Positions 33,220 to 45,927 of a DNA stretch of 64,000 nt are shown here, one piece after another (within the stretch, counting starts at the first letter, position 1; each line of letters starts with the position of its first letter). The translations under genes were made by a program, and so were the position numbers. Under the pieces are notes generated by a model. It was not told the DNA's origin. It searched no databases and was given only the letters and a program-made list of their open reading frames with translations. The DNA comes from Mermis nigrescens (taxonomy: Eukaryota > Nematoda > Enoplea > Mermithida > Mermithidae). The stretch covers positions 1 to 64,000 of the forward strand of contig JAVLUZ010000817.1 of NCBI GenBank assembly GCA_036768485.1. Reading direction: 5' to 3'.

Positions 33220-34800
33220 GCCGAGTAAGCAATGTGTGTATAAAGTGTAAACCGAAAAACAAATAATTTGCGGAGGGCCAATTTTTATATAAAATGTTGC
33301 TCTCCGATCTGTAGATTACGAATACGACCTTAAAATTTTTTTACACTCAATGGTTGTTGCACACAAATGTAAAGTATACAAGTTTTTTACTCTTTGCGTG
33401 TTTTCAGCTTATCTGACTAAATTTTGGTTTCTGTGCAGTCCAATTGGTTTTATTATGTAGAGGGTTACAATATCTCGAGAACCAATTTTTTTTCTCTTTC
33501 AACGCAATATTTTTTGATCTGTGATCGTTTTAGTGTAAAAGATTCGAGACGAAAAACGAAATTTCTACTGCTACTCCGCTACATAAGTAGGCGGAACATG
33601 CTAATTATGCTTAAAATGTGCCCTGACACTAGCGTTACAGATCCTAGTTTATTTTGTTTCTAAACACCCAATATTGCCTTATTAGCACAAGTGTAGAGTT
33701 TACACTGAGAAGCACTTTTCCGCCGAGATCATTGAGTATCAAACAATGCGGATGGCCAATTTCATTTTTAAAAATGATGTCCCCCAGTTGTAGATTACGA
33801 ATGTGATATTAAAATTTGTTTACACTTAATGGTTGTTGCACAAAAGTGTAAAGTATACGGGTTTTATTACTCTTGGCGTGTCCTAAAGCTTATCTATATC
33901 AATTTTGGTTTCTGTGCAGTCCAACTGGTTTTATAATGTAGAGGGTTACAATCACACATGGGCGTAGGGGGTTTGGGCGGTATGCATCCCCGAGAAACCA
34001 AAATACCCCCAGAAATCAAAATATCCCCCCCACAGACTTCAATTTTTAAAAATTTTTCTCGTTTTTTTCGCAATTTTTTTGATGCCAATAGATAGTGCTC
34101 AATGAGAAACGTCGAAAAATGGTGTTTTTTCGCCATACCACTACTTTATAGATCATTTTTTGACCTTTGAAAAATCTTGCACATTCCCCCCACAGAATTT
34201 TCTTGCTGCCCACGTATGGTTACAATATCTCAAAACGTGAATTTTTTTCTTTTAACGCAATATATTTCGATCTGTGATCGTTTTAGCGTAAAGGCTTCGA
34301 GACGAAAAACGATATTTCTTCAGCTACTCCGCTAAGTAGGCGAAACATGCTAATTATGCTTAAAATGTGCCCTGACCTTAGCGTTACAGATCCTAGTTTA
34401 TTTTGTTTACATACACCCAATATTGCGTTATTAGCACAAGTGTAGAGTTTACACTGAGAAGCACTTTTCCGCCCAGAGCATTGGGTATCAAACAATTTGC
34501 GGCGGGCCAATTTTTTAAATGTTGCCCCTGAGTTGTAGATTACGAATCTGAACTTAAAATTTCTTTGCACTCAATGGTTCTTGCACAAAAGTGTAAAGTA
34601 TACAGGTTTTTTACTGTTAGCGTGTCCTGAAGCTTATCTAACAATTTTGGTTTCCGTGCAGTCCAATTGGTTTTATAATATAGAGGGCTACAATATCTCA
34701 AATGATCAAATTTTTTCTTCTAATGCAATATTTCTTGATCTGTGATCATTTTAGTGTAAAGAGTTCGAGACGAAAAAAGAAATTTCTACAGCTACTTGCA
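33220..34800 (+). repeat. Satellite, about 479-bp unit, roughly three copies
   Basis: Landmark TACACTYAATGGTTGTTGCA recurs at 33342, 33821 and (interrupted by MITE-A) about 34565, with CCAATTGGTTTTATTATGTA and GATCTGTGATCGTTTTAG between. Copies differ by several per cent. The array is truncated at both ends; open frames in it are not conserved between units. Confidence 0.85.
33953..34218 (-). mobile_element. MITE-A copy inside the satellite
   Basis: 266 bp with an exact 8-bp duplication GTTACAAT (33945-33952, 34219-34226). The neighbouring satellite unit shows the empty site, confirming the insertion boundaries. Confidence 0.95.
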
Positions 34801-34865
34801 CCCCTTAGAATTTCGGAGTTGTCCACCTATAGATATATGGCCTAAAATATTAAATAAAAGAAGGG

Positions 34866-35524
34866 AACTAGCAAAGAAAAATGCTCCGATGGAGCAAAAA
34901 AGGTAAACATACTTGAATTTCTTCATTGTTAAGGGTGTAAAAGGAGGGGACTAGGGAAAATTTCCCTATATGCGCAGAAGCCATAGGAATGTGCTAAACA
35001 TTTAAACTTCCCCTAAACAACGCAAAAATCCAAGTATATTCTGCGGCCTATGCGCGTTTCTGCAGATTTTCCGTAGTAATTTCGATTACGATGGCGAGTA
35101 TTTTGATTACTTTATTTTGGAAGAAATAAAGAAATTTTTTGTGGTTTTTCATGCAAACTATTGAGTTGGCCATGTAGGTGTAAAGTTTACACTATTATCT
35201 TTTACGCCAGAGCATTGTGGAAGGTGAAGATTTCATTAACTAAATAAAACATTGATTTTTTAATAGTCATGGAAGTGTCTTCGATGCTCTTTTGCGAAAC
35301 ACTTGAGAACGTGTTTTGTGACTATATTCTGATTTTTTAAAGGCCGAAGAATATAGTTCTATTTTTGCGTTGTTTAGGGGAAGTCTAACTGTTTAGCACA
35401 TACCTATGGCTTCTGCGCATTTAGGGAAATTTTCCGTAGTCCCCTCCTTTTGCATCCTTAACAATGAAGAAATTAAAGTATATTCTCCTTTTTTGTTTCA
35501 TCGGAGCATTTTTCTTCGCTAGTT
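34866..35524. mobile_element. Fold-back element with about 187-bp arms
   Basis: The left arm from AACTAGCAAAGAAAAATGCTC is matched by the right arm ending GAGCATTTTTCTTCGCTAGTT with roughly 10 per cent divergence, over 34866-35052 and 35337-35524. The loop has no open frame. I see no clear target duplication. A lone end of the same family occurs at about 54943-55030. Confidence 0.85.
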
Positions 35525-35559
35525 ATCCTAATTTCTTTTGCCTGGAACAGATGGTAATT

Positions 35560-35980
35560 CATATGAATCAGTGTTTTTTGTACATGGTCCGTTTTTACAT
35601 GTACAAATATGGTTAACAAAAATCTTTGTACATTTTGTACACACAAATTTTTGGGTACTATAATATGGTACAGTAGCGATTTTAGTGTGGTAAAAAAGAG
35701 TTGTTCGACTTTTTGGTACTGTATTTTAGCTAATTTCTGGGTCTTTAAGGGCAAAAATCATTAAGAATTGTCTTAAAACGGCGTAATTGAAATTTTCCCT
35801 TTTGAAATGCAGTTTCTGCCATGATAAAGATATATAGAACACACAATTACTCATTTCGGCGCAATTTTTGCTAATTTTAAACCTTTTTTACAATTTTTGT
35901 CTTCCCGAAAATCTTTGTGCATGTACAAAGACGGTCCCGAAAAGTCTTTGTACATCGGGGAAAATCTTAACCGAATACAA
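35560..35980 (+). repeat. Dispersed 410-bp repeat, copy 1
   Basis: Contains TTTTTGTACATGGTCCG, TTTGTACATTTTGTACACAC and ends near GTACAAAGACGGTCCCGAAA; matches 37362-37775. Confidence 0.75.
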
Positions 35981-37361
35981 AAAAACCGTGATTTGAAGTG
36001 TAGTTAACTACGAAAGCGGTTGCTAAGCAGCCAACAGTATACAACCGCAAAAGCTGCTCCGTTCCGTTCCGTGCATTGCCATGATTGCTCCCTTAGTTCA
36101 AATTACTCTTTTAGTCGATTTACATTGATTTGAAAATCATTATAGATACATGAGATTTTGTGAAAAAGATTGTAGAAGTAATTGTCAAGTAATTAAGTTA
36201 TCATTTAATTAAATTTTATTTATTCATTATTATTGTTGTTGTTGTTATACTTCTTATTATTACTATTAGCGTTAATTTTTTAAAATTAAATCATCATTAT
36301 TTAAAAAATTGTCCAGTCGAATTCATTAAATTTTTAATAAAGCACAGTTAAAAAATTTAGAATATTTATCAAAGTCAAATGCTGTCCATAAATCAGATGT
36401 TTTTTTTAAGAGAATCGCGGATGGAGGTTTGATGTCAAAGCATCACATAGGCGTAGGGGGTTTTGCTGGACCTCTCAGTATACAAATCCACCCTCTCAAA
36501 CTCCCCAGAATTCAATTTATAATTTTGTTATTGGCGTTTTTCTCTAACATCAAATTTTTTGTTCTTTACAACCTTTAAATATTCTATATTTTTATTTTAC
36601 ATAAATTATGCATTTCCCAATATACTATCATGTTCTTATAGATTTTATAATCGTCTAGTAATATTCACATGTAACATGTGTGCTGCGCTGATTCTTAAAG
36701 GTAAGGCCTCGGACCCGGTGAAAAATTTCAAGCTCGGGCCCTTTTTTTGGCTTGGCTGTACGCTGGTTGAGGCTCTTTCTAGGTCCGCACAAAAAGAACA
36801 AAAAGAACATTTTTTTGAGTAAATAAGGCAAAATTAAGGTCGAAAACAGTGTAATAAAAACTTTTTTTAAAAACTGCATGAAATCAGCATAAATTAATTG
36901 TGGTAATTCTACGTTATTTTAAGGTTCATACCTGCTAATTATTTTTAGGTCTATTTCAGCTCGAAAAATCTGGTTGCCTTCCGGCTAACCCTTCAGAACG
37001 GCTATGTTGATCATATCACAGATGAGCGTGAGGTGGGCTGGACTTCAGTCTGGAGTACCTTCTAGAATCTGAAAGACCCTGAAATCGATAGACCCTCAGG
37101 TTTTGGAGATTTTGCCCTTGGCGGACCCCCAAAATCTGACTGCTGTTTTTACCTATCTAGAATCTGGCTGCTGTTTACCTATGGTCTAAACTCTCCACTG
37201 TAGGTGAGCAGCAGCTGAATTCAGGAGGGGTCCAGTGGAGCAGAATTGTCAGAAATAGAACCGAACATTCGATTTGTGAGGTCTATCGACTTTTGGAAGG
37301 GGGTCCGACGGACTCTCGGAGTAGGTCTTAGACTCCCGCTTACGTGTGCTCTCCAGTCTTT
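35981..37361. other. No gene recognised
   Basis: AT-rich to 36.4 kb; 36.45-37.25 kb holds G/C-rich remnants of old MITEs (GGACCCGGTGAAAAATTTCA, GACCCTCAGG) without clear ends. Confidence 0.3.
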
Positions 37362-37775
37362 CTTTTGTACAAGATCCGTTTGTACATGTACAAAGATGGT
37401 CCCCAAAAGTCTTTGTACATTTTGTACACACAAATTTTTGGGTGCTATAATATGGTACATTAGCGATTTTAGTGTGGTAAAAACAGAGTTGTTCGACTTT
37501 TAGTAGTGTATTTTAGCTAATTTCTGGGTCTCTAAGGGCAAAATCCACTAAGAATCGTCTTAAAACGGCGCGAAGCGCCGAAAAATTTGACATTTTTTCT
37601 TTTGAAATGCAATTTCTGCCATTATAAACATATGTAGAACACACAATTACTTATTTCGGCGGCGCCGAAAATTTTTGCGAATTTTAGACCTTTTTTGCAA
37701 TTTTCTCTTCCCAAAAATCTTTGTACATGTACAAAGACGGCCCCGAAAAGTCTTTGTACATCTGGAAAAATCTTT
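37362..37775 (+). repeat. Dispersed 410-bp repeat, copy 2
   Basis: Same landmarks as copy 1 with a few per cent divergence and an exact GGCGCGAAGCGCC (37567-37579) where copy 1 has only GGCG. Confidence 0.75.
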
Positions 37776-37939
37776 GCTGAGTTCAAAAAAAGTTTGCTTG
37801 ATAATCCTCAGACGCAAAAACAAAACATTTCAACGATTTTTGATTTTTGGCTTTCCAGCTTGACCTGCTGAAATTTTTTTTGCCTAAATAATGTTACGTG
37901 CCATATATATGTAATAATTCCTTCACATCGTTATTGTAG

Positions 37940-38307
37940 AAAAATTACACGGACTTGTTCCACACGGTCAAAATGCCGGTCATCAAGAACGAGTTGCCTG
38001 CTCATTCTTGGAAGATAATCTACAGTACGCATTCCGTTCACCAATATTTAAAGCGCTATTATTACGCGGCTTACGTAACGATGGTCGTCGGTGGCGTCAT
38101 AACATTATTATATATAGGATTTTTTAATAAAGGAAATTTTTGGCAGCGGATTAGAGCACTTCCGAAGCCGCTTGCATTTTCTGCATTTCCGTTTTTGTGC
38201 TTACTAGTGCTTGTTACAATGTTCAGACGAAATAGTGTATTCCGGTTGTACAGAAGCGTAAAAAATCCCAAAGCGTTCGCAATAGTAGGACTTGATGTTC
38301 TTCTGAG
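37940..38307 (+). CDS. Host exon: two-pass membrane protein (part 1)
   Basis: Internal or first coding exon with acceptor TTATTGTAG before 37940 and donor GAG|GTGAAA after 38307, open in phase 0 throughout (368 nt, two bases left over). It encodes a short hydrophilic start, two hydrophobic segments (YVTMVVGGVITLLYIGFF and PLAFSAFPFLCLLVLVTMF) and RRNSVFRLYRSVKNPKAF. The next exon at 41509 continues in phase. Small two-pass proteins such as TMEM70/186/223 have this layout, but I cannot assign the family. An ATG at 37973 could be the start if no upstream exon exists. Confidence 0.65.
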
Positions 38308-38752
38308 GTGAAAATTTTTAACTTCTTAACTTCTTCATAATAGTTTAAAATAAAGTTTGTATAAATAGAAGTTGATCAGCTAAGCGGGAATTTAATGGAA
38401 TTCAGTTTTGTCATGAAAGTCTGTTTCAAAATTCGATAAAAAGCCTTGAGTTGAGAGCATACATGTAACGGTTCTAAATTTTGGGGGTCCCCGCCCCGGC
38501 CATTTTCAGGGGGATGAGTAAATGACCTTCAATTTTGGCCAAAAACGGCTAAAAAACGTCTAAAAACGGCCTAAAATCGCAAATTTTTTCCAAAAGTCGG
38601 GAGGAGGTCAAAATTTTCCCGCTTCGGGGATGGGGGACGACCAACTTTGGGTGGGGGATCCCCCACCCCCTGTTGCATGCCTAATTGAGAGCCCTATTTC
38701 TCTAATGTAGATTTCGGTAATATTTTCGACGTCTTTAAGAAATAGTGATGCC

Positions 38753-38907
38753 CACGCATGGGCGTGGGGGTTCGATTCCCCGGAATCCGGTTGACCTCCC
38801 TTAAATTGATCTGCCTAAGCCCAGAATTAATTTTCGGCATGGTTTTTTGGAATTTTTGCCAGTTTTACTACACCCAGACCCTAGAATTTGTTCGCTGCCC
38901 ATGTATG
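38753..38907 (+). mobile_element. Short MITE-A subfamily copy, 155 bp
   Basis: CACGCATGGGCGTGG ... GCTGCCCATGTATG flanked by GTGATGCC/GTAATGCC (7 of 8 matching). Confidence 0.75.
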
Positions 38908-39987
38908 GTAATGCCGCTTCTCTAAACATTTTGTTCACCACAGATAATGCGTCCAGATAAGCTTGTCATTTTCCCTGACTTTATGCCACGCGAACAAGGC
39001 TATCAAAGTGAATTGGGTATTTGATGCAGTAGTAATGCCGCTCAACAATGGGAAAGGAAGGACCCACACCAGAATTCGCGATTTTCTAAAAAATATTAAA
39101 AAATGTGCGGTTTAAATGTTTTTCGCTATCTGCTTGCCCAAAAGTGTAAAATTTTCGGCGCTTTACGCTATATAGTCATTAGTTTGTTCTTTTTCGGAAA
39201 TTGTATTAAGTTTTTACATTTCAGAAAGACAGAGCATCGAAAGAAATGCAAAGAAACGGATGTTTTTGACGCGTACATATCTACCATTTTTGAGCCCAAG
39301 AAAGGCACTGTAGAAAATTATTTCGGTTTCACTCCCCCAGAATTTCTTTGTTGTGCATGACAGGAAATGAGCATGCATGATTTGGGGAGTGAGCTTCCTT
39401 CACCTTCTGCAAAAACATTTTTCACTCACTGGAATTCGTGATTCTCTTTTATAAAATAACGTCCTGGTTCAAGCTTTTTCAGCGATCTTAGTTCTAAAGG
39501 GTCAATTTTATCAGAACTTTGCGTCAATTTATTCAATTTTTCAGAACTTTTATTTTTTTATCACCTAGGAAGATTAAATATTGTCAGAAACGCCTTAAAA
39601 TGATGTTTTTGACGTGTATCCATCGTTTTTTGGTCAGAGAAAGGTCTGCTAAAAATTTTTTGTTCCACTCCCCCTAGAATCCCCATGTTGTGCTGTGCAC
39701 GTATGGGAAGGACACCCTATATGTCGATATAATCTTGAATATTACTCATTGAAAAGACTTTTAAGCTTGTTTTGAATGCGTTTGAAAACGACAAGGTTGA
39801 ATGAAACGGACTATAAACAAATGTTATAATTAATTTGATGGTGTCATTTGATTTAAATTTAATTTTTTAAATTATATTTTAATGTTCGTTTATATTTCAT
39901 TCATTCAATCATCATTTAATTCAATAATTTAATTTAAGTGATTTAAAGATTGGTATACCTACTGTAAATGCACACAGGGGTGAGGGG

Positions 39988-40159
39988 CACACATGGGCGT
40001 GCGGGGGTTTTGCGCGGGGTTTACACCCCACGCAGGAGTTGAAAACCCCTTGAGATTACTGTAGACCCCTGCACAATCCTATGTCTAGTAGCATTTTTGG
40101 CTGTTTTCGGCAATTTCACCCAGCCAGACCCCTTAGAAATTTCTTGCTGTCCATGTATG
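39988..40159 (+). mobile_element. Short MITE-A subfamily copy, 172 bp
   Basis: CACACATGGGCGTGC ... GTCCATGTATG with exact 8-bp duplication GTGAGGGG (39980-39987, 40160-40167). Confidence 0.9.
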
Positions 40160-40208
40160 GTGAGGGGTATGCATATATGACCTTTTGAGGGGTCAGACAA
40201 ACAGGGTA

Positions 40209-40379
40209 TACACATGGGCGTGCTGGGAGTTTGCGGGAGGTTTTACACCCACCGTAGAAGTTCAAAACCCCCCACAGATTACTGTAGACCTCTCAGAATT
40301 ATATTTTTAGTAACATTTTTAGCAATTTCTGGCAATTTCACCCAATCATACCCCAAAATTTTTTTGCTGCCCATGTCTG
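40209..40379 (+). mobile_element. Short MITE-A subfamily copy, about 171 bp
   Basis: TACACATGGGCGTGC ... GCTGCCCATGTCTG; similar to the copy at 39988 over its length; flanks ACAGGGTA/GACAGGTA are only partly alike. Confidence 0.7.
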
Positions 40380-41508
40380 GACAGGTACTTTCCGGCGATT
40401 TGAGTTACGGAATATTTTATGTATCATTTCTGAGGACAAAAGCAGTAATAATGTCAAAATGTTTCCAATTTATGTGTTATTTACTCAAAAAGCGCTCAAA
40501 ATTGTGTCAGAATGGTCCGAAAAATAAAACCAAATTCATCCATTTCTTTATGTTTATTATCGCTGAAAACGACATAATACACTCGAAATGGGCTGGAAAT
40601 GCTAAAAACCGCAGTTTTTAAATAAAAGCGTTTTATATTAGACTACTTTGACCATTTTTGCCATTTGACTAGCAAAAGAGCGAGAACACAAAATTTGCTG
40701 GTCTGGCTTTTTGGGAAATCGTTCAAAAAGGGGAGTTCAAATCAATCTTTATTATTGTGGCCACCACATTATGGGCTAGTCCGAAATCGCACCATTTATT
40801 AACATAAGAAAAATTTGAAAAATTCATGAAAAATACTTTAAAAAATATATTTTGTGAACGGTCTAGCCCGTTTTGCAGGTCTGCTGGTCCTTGGAATATT
40901 TAATCTCTCCGTCAGACCATGTAGGTCTGAGTTTTGCTGGATCCCAACTCTAAAATCCATTTAAAACTCGGTACCCACCTCAGAATTTGAATTTTTTGAC
41001 ATTTTTCGTTTTTTCTCGCTTTTTTGATGCAAATGAAAAAGCATTGAAAAATAGTGTTTTTTGCCCTAACACCAATTTTTAACCATTTAAAGTTTTCGGA
41101 CCCAACCAAGATCACCCAGAATTCAGTTCCTGCTCATGTACGCGTACGACGACCATACATGGACAGCAGCTAAATTCTGGGGGTCTGGGTGGTTTGAAAG
41201 TGGAAAAACTCCCAAAAACATGCTAAAAATCAATTCTAAGGAGTACTTGCATGCATACCAATCATACATGTAACGGCTCGAAGTTTGAGGGGAGTCCCCG
41301 CCCCGGCCATTTTTAGGGGGGGGTAGATGACCTTCAATTTTGGGCCAAAAAAACGTCTAGAAATGGCTGAAAAATTTCAATTTTTCCCAAAAATGGGTAG
41401 TCAAAAATTTCCTGGCTTTTGGGGGGATGGGGGACGTTCGACTTTGGTTGGGGGATCCCTCTATCCCCCATGCTACAATGCTAATCGTCTCATTTTTCTG
41501 ATTTTCAG

Positions 41509-41677
41509 ACCTACGACGCCGAGGAAGTTTTTCCTAAATGACGTTAGATATACGGGTAGGGAACTGGATGTCACTGGTACTCTTTTCGGTAATTTTTCGA
41601 TCAATGGACGCCGAAGATTGTTGCAGCAAGAATTTTTTTATGATGCGGCCGATTATTTTGATCTTACCCAATATTGA
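41509..41677 (+). CDS. Host exon: two-pass membrane protein, last exon
   Basis: Acceptor GATTTTCAG before 41509; one base completes the codon split by the previous exon and 56 codons follow to TGA at 41675. The product ends with basic then aromatic sequence (KFFLNDVRYTGREL, LFGNFSINGRRRLL, YDAADYFDLTQY), likely a soluble tail after the two membrane segments. The phase match supports the exon pair. Confidence 0.65.
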
Positions 41678-43053
41678 AATTCGTGATCAATGCTCACATT
41701 AACGAATAGTTCTTATGCTAGTTTGCTTGCTAAACTCGATGTTTTGTAACTGGCGAAATGGACTCAATTTATTGCTTGTTATCGAATAATCGAATAGCTT
41801 GCGCTTTGCTAAACAGCGACTAGCGGCTTTAAACTTGGGTTGGTGCAATCTGTAATTTTTGGAGGTCTAAAATGGCAAAAAAACACCAAAATTCTTATTG
41901 TAGGAGAATATCCGGTAGTGTGTCTCACGAAACCTGGTGCGTAGAATTCAATTTTTAGAGCTCGAAGAAATGGCTACAAAATTAGTCCCAATTACACTAC
42001 TGTAGTACATTTTTGCTCAATAAAATTGTACCTACTTCTTGTTTGTTGTAAAAAGTTGATTTCAAACGGCGGAGATTATTCAGACTTCGTTTGACAATCA
42101 GCTAGTGGCATGCGCTTTAGGATTTTTTGAGACTGCACATCAGAAGATAATTATAAGTTGGCAAAATTAGAACCGAACAGCTTTACGAAAGTACCTAATC
42201 AAAATCGCCTGCAAGCCGTTAGGCATACGTGAATCAAGTTCTGAAGTTATGGCTGACATTTAAAAAAGTATGTATTCCGAGCTGGCCCGTATCCAGGATT
42301 CGGCCAGATGAGGGAGGGGGTAGGCGGGGCGGACCCAACGTAAATTGGTCCGTACATTTCTTGGAAAACGTGCTGGGGTAGCTCACAAAACCCACGTCTC
42401 TCGACATGCTCTATCCATAAAGATCATAAAATTCTAAGTTTTCGAGAAAAAAATTTATACTTTAAAGAGTAGTTTTCTGGTCATGCTTGAGCCAAAAATA
42501 TGGAAAATGCTTCACATCTAGCGCGAAGCGCCGAAAAATTTGAAGATTTCACGTCAAGGACATGAAGACACGCAATACTTCTGTCTGTTCGTGCATGATC
42601 AAAATTTTTTATGGCTCTGATTCCGAGTTAATAATCGAGACTGAGGCCGCGGGTCGTATGTGCACTTTCAATGGCGAGTGTGTGCTGTGTGATGCTACGG
42701 ACGGCGAATACTTTACCCGCTTGACAAGTCTCCAGTTACAAACCCTAACAGCAGTGGTACCTACCTATGCATGTACCTACGCAAATTAATTAAAGCACGT
42801 GGGGTTCACACATCCATAAGTGCACGGCATGGCATTGACCGATCTGGGGGTAAGGGGGTGGGTTAAAAATCAAGTCCTTTTCTCCGGGGCCAAAATGGCC
42901 TCAAACACTGATATAAGCGCTAAAATAGCATTAAAGCTACAGTATTACAGTTTCCGGTCAATTCGAAGCACTTAAAAAATTACAATCTTATTCCATTTTG
43001 GTACCTCATTTTCTTCACAAACTTCTATTTTGGAGGGGTCAGCAGAACTCAAC
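41678..43053. other. Non-coding with one possible exon
   Basis: 42283-42560 is a partial MITE-B-like sequence (GGGGGTAGGCGGGGCGGACC, GCGCGAAGCGCC). The stretch 42590-42730 is less AT-rich and open on the plus strand (MCTFNGECVLCDATDGEYF), which could be a lone exon, but I see no convincing acceptor. Confidence 0.3.
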
Positions 43054-43318
43054 CATACGTGGACAGCATGGAAATTCTGGGGGGTGTGCAAGATTTTGAA
43101 AGGTCAAAAAATGGCCTTTAACAATGGTGGTATGACAAAAAACATATTTTTCGAGGTTTCTCATCAAGCACTGTCCATTGACGTCAAAAAATTGCGAAAA
43201 AACGTAAAAAATTTTTAAAATTTGAATTCTGGGGGGAGTATTTTGATTTCTGAGGGTATTTTGGTTTCTCGGGGGGGGGTGGGGGTGCATACCTCTCAAC
43301 CCCCCACGCCCAGATGTT
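43054..43318 (+). mobile_element. MITE-A copy
   Basis: CATACGTGGACAGC ... CACGCCCAGATG; flanks AACTCAAC / TTCTCAAC agree at 6 of 8. Confidence 0.8.
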
Positions 43319-43365
43319 CTCAACCCCTTCCCCAACGTGTATGTCTGGTCACATCCACTCATGAG

Positions 43366-43586
43366 CATAACTGGGCGTGGAGGTTTGGGGGTGGGTATGC
43401 ACTCTCCCAGAATTCAGTTTTTGAATTTTTTTCGTTTTTCGCAATTTTTGATGCCAATGGATAGTTCTGGATGAGAAACGTTGAAAATGGTGTTTTTTTG
43501 CCATTCCACAATTTTTAAGGCTATTTTTTGACCTGTGAAAAATCTTGCACCCCCCCCCTTCAGAGCTTTGGTGCCGCCCACTTATG
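43366..43586 (-). mobile_element. MITE-A copy, 221 bp
   Basis: CATAACTGGGCGTGG ... GCCGCCCACTTATG with CTCATGAG/CTAATGAG flanks (7 of 8). Confidence 0.85.
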
Positions 43587-43952
43587 CTAATGAGTGTGAG
43601 GGCTGGAGGCCCCCGCCCCGAGTATTCGGCGGACCCCCAGAGTTGTATTTCCGGCGATTTTGCTCCATTAGAACTTTAGAATTTTTCTCTATTCGTGTAT
43701 GCATGCTCGTATCAAAACCACGCGTGGGCGTGAGATGGTAGCCTTCACCCATGCAGAATTCGGTAGACAGACCCACATCCCCATAGCTGGATTTCTGGCG
43801 ATTTCGCTCCATCACACTCCCTCCCCAAATTTGACAATTACCCGTGTATGGTGACCATAGGTGTGCAGCACCTAAATTCTGTGGAGGGGTGCATGATTTT
43901 TCCAAGGTGAAAGATGGTGGTATGCACATGTAGGGTATTTAGGGGTATGCGC

Positions 43953-44188
43953 CATACGTGGGCAGCAAGGAAATTCTGGGGAGTACAAGATTTTTTGAAG
44001 GTCAAAAAATGGCCTTAAAAATGGTAGTATGGTGAAAAAACACCATTTTTCGACGTTTCTCATCAAGCACTATCCATTGGCATCAAAAAATTGCGAAAAA
44101 AACGAAAAAAAATTTTAAAAATTGAATTCTGGGGGGGGTTTATTTTGATTTCTGAGGGGGGGCAAACCCCCCCCCACGCCCAGGTGTG
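43953..44188 (+). mobile_element. MITE-A copy, 236 bp
   Basis: CATACGTGGGCAGC ... CGCCCAGGTGTG; flanks GTATGCGC / GTATACAC (6 of 8). Remnants of further copies lie on both sides (43720-43950, 44200-44370). Confidence 0.85.
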
Positions 44189-44379
44189 GTATACACCCCC
44201 CTCCAAATTTTTTTTTAAATTAGCGATTTTGATGCCATTGGATAGGGCTCGATGAGAAACGTCGAAAAATGATGTTTTTTTGCCATACGACCATTTTTAA
44301 GACCATTTTTTAACTTTGAAAATTTTTTCGACCCTTCCCCCTAGAATTTCAGTGCTGCCCACCTATGGTGGTAAGACGA

Positions 44380-44765
44380 AAAACACAACTTTTCAACGTT
44401 TCTCACCAAGCACTATCCCTTGACATCAAAAAATTGCTGAAAAATTTCAAAAATTGAATTCTGGGGGTATTTGGCCTTCTGGGGGGGTGCATGCATACCC
44501 CTCAAACCATACCTGGGCGTGGGAGGGGTTTGGGGGTATGCAACCCCCGAGAAACCGAAATATCGCCCCAGAATTGAATTTTTAAAAATTTTTTTAGTTT
44601 TTTCGCAATTTTTGATGCCAATGGATAGTGCCCGATGAGAAACGTCGAAAAATTGTGTTTTTCGCCATACCACCATATTTTTTGACCTTTGAAAAATCAT
44701 GAAAAAAATCCAAAAATTTTCTTGCTGCCCACGTATGCCTCAAACCCTCCATGCCCATATGTGAT
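44380..44765 (+). mobile_element. MITE-A copy interrupted by another
   Basis: 44380-44507 and 44746-44765 are the two parts of one older copy; the inner copy is listed next. Confidence 0.65.
44508..44737 (-). mobile_element. MITE-A copy nested in MITE-A
   Basis: 230 bp with exact duplication CCTCAAAC (44500-44507, 44738-44745). Confidence 0.92.
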
Positions 44766-45715
44766 GGTGACGTTCACATGAGTATAAGGGGTCTCTGGAC
44801 CCCAGCAGAATCCGGCAGGCCCCCACAGATTGATGGGACCCCAAGAATTGAATAATTTATGCTATCTTTCGCAATTTAGCCTCACCGGACCTCAGAATTT
44901 GGCTGCCGCCCCAGTAAGTTGACGCTCCTCAGAATAAAAAAATGGGAAATTTTCTGCGAAGAATGAGGCAACATGAATGTAAACTAAACATTTTCTGATT
45001 AGTGCTCAAAATTGACCAGTAAGTAAGGAGTGTGGATGGACTAGCAATTGTAGCATCATGTACTTAGTACCACTTTTTGAAGTCCTCATTTTGACTCAAA
45101 AAATATCTGAACCCCCAGGCCGGTCATGCTTAATGCTGAGCATCTATACTAAAAACACCCCTTACCAGACATGCACGTGGGAAACCACCAGAATGGAAAT
45201 TTTGTGGTTTAAATAAGGTAAAACGAAGGCCAAAAACGGATGAAGTCTAAAATTTTCTTCAAAAGTGCTTCAAATTGACCAGAAACTGTGTGATGTTATT
45301 TTAATGCTATTTAAGTGCTCATACCGGTTTTTGAGATCATTTTGGTCCAAAAAAGCTCAATTTTTGATCCCCCAGATCGACCATGCTGTGCATTTATAGT
45401 CCGGACAGACGAGGGGAAATTTTTTCTGAAGAATAATGCAAAAGTAATGTAAGAAACGAACGAAATAACAGCCCTCTGACAAAGTGCTTGAAATTGACCG
45501 ACTCAGCATTTTTCGCTATTTCAACCTTTGTATCAACCTTGCAAAGGCCATTTCATCGCAAGAAAGCTCTCTGGCTGAGCTATCCATCCAGACTCGCCAT
45601 GCCGTGAACTTTACGGTATCAATTACCATTTGATTACTGGGCGAATTTGACAAAATATGTACCTACCTACTCCTTTTCGCACACAAAATAAAATCTAACT
45701 TCACAAAATTGATAT
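44766..45715. other. No gene recognised
   Basis: AT-rich, with eroded GC-rich patches from old MITEs. Confidence 0.3.
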
Positions 45716-45927
45716 CTAAGTCTTCCTGCTCTTGCACTGATCACAACAAAATCGTTTCGCTGGACCTGCTTTTGACTGCATATAAGCTTTGCAAAAACGT
45801 TTCGCTTGTACGGTCATTGTGTTTAAGCAAGCCTGATTCACTGTACACTGATCTAATTTATTTGTTTGATTCGCAGGCTTCGAGGCGAGTGGTTCATTGG
45901 CCTCATTTTCCACCTTCCAGGCTTTTC
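45716..45927 (-). CDS. Host terminal exon, Cys-rich C terminus
   Basis: Acceptor TGTTGTTTAG before 45927 (minus strand), then 70 codons to TAG at 45716. The product ends DQCTVNQACLNTM ... KRFCKAY ... KRFCCDQCKSRKT, six cysteines in about 45 residues. Its two-base phase matches the donor of the exon at 48526-48832. Family unknown; the Cys-dense tail suggests a disulphide-bonded secreted domain. Confidence 0.5.

Larger units (their letters stand above)
38308..41508 (+). other. Host intron full of MITEs
   Basis: 3.2-kb intron (GTGAAA ... TTTTTCTGATTTTCAG). It holds two elements of a family beginning CATACATGTAACGG (about 38458-38690 and 41262-41495), three short MITE-A subfamily copies listed separately, and an element of the AGAATTCGCGATTTTC family at about 39068-39365. 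No other coding sequence seen. Confidence 0.6.
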
